8,298 nucleotides of DNA from JBBITW01 sp037440525 (GTDB taxonomy: Bacteria > Desulfobacterota > BSN033 > UBA1163): contig JBBITW010000153.1 in the NCBI GenBank assembly GCA_037440525.1, positions 1 through 8,298 on the forward strand, given 5' to 3'. Shown here piece after piece: positions 5,788 to 8,298 of the stretch. Both the position numbers and the translations under genes were made by a program. Each line of letters opens with the position of its first letter. Position 1 is the stretch's first letter. The notes beneath the pieces are model-generated. The model searched no databases. It was not told the origin of the DNA and saw nothing but the letters and a program-made list of their open reading frames with translations.

Positions 5788-6939
5788 ATGGGAAAAGATC
5801 ATCAGGGGCTAAGGACGGTAGAGAGATATTATGAGGATTATGGATTTCGAGCGAGGGAGTTAAAAAGAGAAGGAAAGAAGATCATAGGTTACCTCACGGC
5901 CATGACACCATTGGAAATAATTTCAGCCGCTGGATTTGTCCCTCTGAGGATAAAGGGGAATGTTGATGAACCCATTACAAAGGCTGATACAAAGATGGAG
6001 ACCATTGTCTGCCCATTTGTTAGAAATGTTTTTGATTCAGCATTGAAGGGAAGATATGACTTTCTCGATGGTATGGTAATACCTCATACCTGTGACAGTC
6101 TTGGTCGAACCTATGATATCTGGAGTTATAATATAAAACTTCCTTATTTCCATTTCATTAATATTCCTCATGTTACCGACGAACCATCCCTTGAATTCCT
6201 AAAGGAGGTACTTCGGACTTTTATAAAGACGCTGGAGAGATTTGGGGGGAAGGAGATTTCTTCTGAAGATTTGGCCAAGAGTATTAAGGCATACAATCGA
6301 AATCGAGAGATGATGAGAAGACTCTATGAATTGAGAAAACCTGATCCCCCTCTTATCTCAGGGATTGAGATGACGAAGGTACTTGTTGCCTCAATGGGTC
6401 TGCCAGTTGATGAATCAACAGAATTGATAAAAAGTGTAATCGATGAAGTGAGTGAAAGGGAGATTGAATCTTCTGATAGATCACCAAGGATAATGATTGT
6501 TGGAGATCAGATTGATGATATCTCTCTTATCGAGATCATTGAGAAACGGGGGGCTCGGATGGTCATGGATGATATATCTATAGGTAGTAAGGTTTACTGG
6601 CCTGATGTCCCTGTTACGGAAGATCCATTAGATGGTATTGCAATTCGTTATTTAAGGATGATGAAACTCCCAACCCTTTATAAGTCAAGCTCTACTTATG
6701 AAGAGACCCTGGAGGAAAGATTCGGACACATTCGCCAATTCATAAAGGATTATAAGGTGGACGGAGCCATTCTTTTTATTTATAAATACTGTGATCCTTA
6801 TGGCTTCGAAGTCCCTGCCCTCAAGAGTTATATAGAATCGGTCGGTATACCTGTTCTTTATCTTGAAGATGAGTATTCAACATCAACCCTTGGAAGGCTT
6901 AAGACGAGGATTGAGGCATTCCTTGAGATGATCGAATAG
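5788..6939 (+). CDS. BcrC/BadD/HgdB-like subunit of the benzoyl-CoA reductase / 2-hydroxyacyl-CoA dehydratase family
   Basis: This 383-residue protein matches the smaller catalytic subunit of this family (BcrC is about 380 residues), which carries a 4Fe-4S cluster at the acyl-CoA site. Seen: KIIGYLTAMTPLEIISAAGFVP (residues 31-52), the family's typical opening; IVCPFVRNVFDSAL with C75; IPHTCDSLGRTYDIW with C102; and FIYKYCDPYGFEVP with C335. These are the only three cysteines, and they sit where the family's three cluster ligands are expected. The C-terminus VPVLYLEDEYST-like strand (354-365) and the closing TRIEAFLEMIE are also typical. It is followed after 21 bases by the BcrB-like gene, the same order as bcrC-bcrB in known benzoyl-CoA reductase operons. 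It could equally be a dehydratase subunit; sequence alone does not separate ring reduction from dehydration. Confidence 0.9.
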   Translation: MGKDHQGLRTVERYYEDYGFRARELKREGKKIIGYLTAMTPLEIISAAGFVPLRIKGNVDEPITKADTKMETIVCPFVRNVFDSALKGRYDFLDGMVIPHTCDSLGRTYDIWSYNIKLPYFHFINIPHVTDEPSLEFLKEVLRTFIKTLERFGGKEISSEDLAKSIKAYNRNREMMRRLYELRKPDPPLISGIEMTKVLVASMGLPVDESTELIKSVIDEVSEREIESSDRSPRIMIVGDQIDDISLIEIIEKRGARMVMDDISIGSKVYWPDVPVTEDPLDGIAIRYLRMMKLPTLYKSSSTYEETLEERFGHIRQFIKDYKVDGAILFIYKYCDPYGFEVPALKSYIESVGIPVLYLEDEYSTSTLGRLKTRIEAFLEMIE

Positions 6940-6947
6940 ATTCAATA

Positions 6948-6952
6948 AGAGG
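6948..6952 (+). promoter_or_regulatory. Ribosome binding site for the BcrB-like gene
   Basis: AGAGG lies eight bases before the ATG at 6961, in a 21-base purine-rich spacer that also holds AAAGGA closer to the start. It supports 6961 as the start. Confidence 0.5.
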
Positions 6953-6960
6953 AAAGGAAT

Positions 6961-8298
6961 ATGGCAGAAGAGAGAAAAACAAGAAAGCTGGCTACAGAGG
7001 CTGCATCAAAGATTCCAAAGATGGTAAGGGCAATGATCTCAGAAAATCTTAAGGCCAAAGAGGAGGGAAAGCCTGTTGCCTACTGTTTTATTGTAAATGC
7101 CTATGATGAAATAATCCGTGCTATGGATATCTTTCCTGCATGGGTGGAGAACTATTCTGGGGTATGCGCTGCTAAAAGGGATGCAGGAAGATTCCTTGAA
7201 AAGGCTGAAGCTGAGAATTTTTCTCGATCCCTTTGCACCTACGCCACCTGTGGACTTGGTTTTGATATATGGAGAAGTGAGCTACAGGGAGAGATGCCAC
7301 CTGATGCACCATGGGGAGGGCTTGCAAAACCAGATATGATCCTCGGAAGCGGTCAAATACTCTGTGATCCAAGATATAAGTGGCCTCAGGCATCTCAACA
7401 CTACCTTCAGGATGTGCCTGTCTATATCGGAGGGTTTTATTGGCCTGTCTTCGATCCAAATATAGACCATCATGAGATTGAGAAATATTATGTCAAATAT
7501 AATGTGGAAGAACTAAGAGGTGCGGTAAGGTTTATAGAGAAACATACCCAAAGAAAGATGGATTGGGACAGGCTCAGCGAACTCGTTGAACTTGTTGATC
7601 GCACGTGGGATATATTTATAGACGCCTATGAATTAAGAAAGGCCATTCCAACTCCAATGGATACAGGTGATGCAATGAATACTATGGTTCCTCTTGCATT
7701 CATGCTCGCCACCCAGGAGGCCTTTGACTTTTATAAAGCCCTTTATGATGAATTAAAACAGAAGATTGAGAGGAAGGAAGGTGTTGTTTCAGAAGAAAAA
7801 TACAGACTCCTCTGGGGGGCTGGCTTGCCATCATGGTTTGCCCTGAGCGATTTCCAATATTTTAATAGCAAAGGGGCAGTATTCCCTGTTGAGAGGACTT
7901 ATAGGGAGGCAGAAAAGATTGAGAGACTTGAAATTCCAAAGGTTAATGACCCCCTCGAACATATCGCCTGGAGGTATGTAAAGTACTGGACTCACTGGTA
8001 CGATCGTGCAAGAAAGAGAGATGGTTCCATACCAGAGGTTGAAAGGCTTATCAAATATATTGAAGAATACCAGATCGATGGAGTTGTGTTTCATGAGGCC
8101 TTTTCTTGTCGAACATGGCATTGCGGGATACTGCTCCAGGCAGAGATATTGAGAAAGATTTATGGCGAGATTCCAATACTAATTCTCGAAAGTGATATAG
8201 TGGATATAAGTTCTTATAATGAGGCAGATGTTCATCATCGAATTGATGCATTTATAGAGACCTTAGAGGCATATAAAGGCCGAAGAAGGATGATATAA
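6961..8298 (+). CDS. BcrB/BadE/HgdA-like subunit of the benzoyl-CoA reductase / 2-hydroxyacyl-CoA dehydratase family
   Basis: This 445-residue protein is the larger partner of the preceding gene and close to BcrB in length (about 430). Family features seen: AYCFIVNAYDEIIRAMDIFP (40-59), LCTYATCGLG (91-100) with C92, PDMILGSGQILCDPR (124-138) with C135, EEKYRLLWGAGLPSW (278-292), and DGVVFHEAFSCRTW (373-386) with C383. C92, C135 and C383 are the likely three ligands of its 4Fe-4S cluster. Four more cysteines (C42, C69, C97, C388) are not explained by this scheme. The C-terminal ILILESDIVD...HRIDAFIETLEA is typical. The gene is complete and its TAA stop is the last base of the window. The family needs an ATP-hydrolysing electron activator (BcrA/BcrD or HgdC type), which must lie elsewhere, perhaps just downstream. 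Benzoyl-CoA reductase is plausible but unproven. Confidence 0.9.
   Translation: MAEERKTRKLATEAASKIPKMVRAMISENLKAKEEGKPVAYCFIVNAYDEIIRAMDIFPAWVENYSGVCAAKRDAGRFLEKAEAENFSRSLCTYATCGLGFDIWRSELQGEMPPDAPWGGLAKPDMILGSGQILCDPRYKWPQASQHYLQDVPVYIGGFYWPVFDPNIDHHEIEKYYVKYNVEELRGAVRFIEKHTQRKMDWDRLSELVELVDRTWDIFIDAYELRKAIPTPMDTGDAMNTMVPLAFMLATQEAFDFYKALYDELKQKIERKEGVVSEEKYRLLWGAGLPSWFALSDFQYFNSKGAVFPVERTYREAEKIERLEIPKVNDPLEHIAWRYVKYWTHWYDRARKRDGSIPEVERLIKYIEEYQIDGVVFHEAFSCRTWHCGILLQAEILRKIYGEIPILILESDIVDISSYNEADVHHRIDAFIETLEAYKGRRRMI

Noticed and set aside
1..8298. Mobile elements, CRISPR arrays, tRNAs, riboswitches or long repeats
   Set aside because: The window is almost fully coding with spacers of at most 56 bases, and I saw no terminal inverted repeats, repeat-spacer pattern or cloverleaf.

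Overview
This window is a single-strand gene cluster from an anaerobic bacterium or archaeon. No transposase, integrase, CRISPR array, tRNA or rRNA was seen. By eye the GC content is in the low to mid 40s, with heavy AGA/AGG and ATA codon use, and several starts have good Shine-Dalgarno sites. The enzyme families (2-hydroxyacyl-CoA dehydratase/benzoyl-CoA reductase type and molybdenum hydroxylase) point to a strict anaerobe that handles aromatic or other CoA-activated acids. No marker in the window fixes the taxon.

Region 1 (2-3580) holds a three-subunit molybdenum hydroxylase of the xanthine dehydrogenase/CO dehydrogenase family. The order is FAD subunit (5' end cut off by the window), 2Fe-2S subunit, molybdopterin subunit, packed with a 4-base ATGA overlap and then a 4-base gap. 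The expected electron path is Mo cofactor, two 2Fe-2S clusters, FAD, or the reverse. The 2Fe-2S subunit has Asp where the last cysteine ligand of the Mo-proximal cluster is expected.

Region 2 (3585-4717) holds a MoaD/ThiS-like beta-grasp protein and an E1-like ThiF/MoeB adenylyltransferase joined by a TGATG stop/start. They look like a sulfur-carrier pair serving the cofactor of the enzyme just upstream. The carrier is enlarged and ends in Asp-Gly instead of Gly-Gly.

Region 3 (4718-4773) is a 56-base AT-rich spacer. It is the longest non-coding stretch and the only clear break in the cluster.

Region 4 (4774-8298) holds a ketopantoate-reductase-like (ApbA/PanE) NAD(P)-dependent dehydrogenase, followed by two paired subunits of the benzoyl-CoA reductase/2-hydroxyacyl-CoA dehydratase family, in the order BcrC-like then BcrB-like. 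The window ends exactly on the stop codon of the BcrB-like gene. The ATP-dependent activator subunits (BcrA/BcrD or HgdC type) that this family needs are not in the window.

Two readings fit. One is an aromatic acyl-CoA route, in which the Mo enzyme hydroxylates or dehydroxylates a ring and the BcrCB pair performs a low-potential reduction. The other is a 2-oxoacid route, in which the PanE-like enzyme makes a 2-hydroxyacid that the BcrCB-like pair dehydrates as its CoA ester. The substrate cannot be read from the sequence, and the grouping of these modules is the most system-like feature here.
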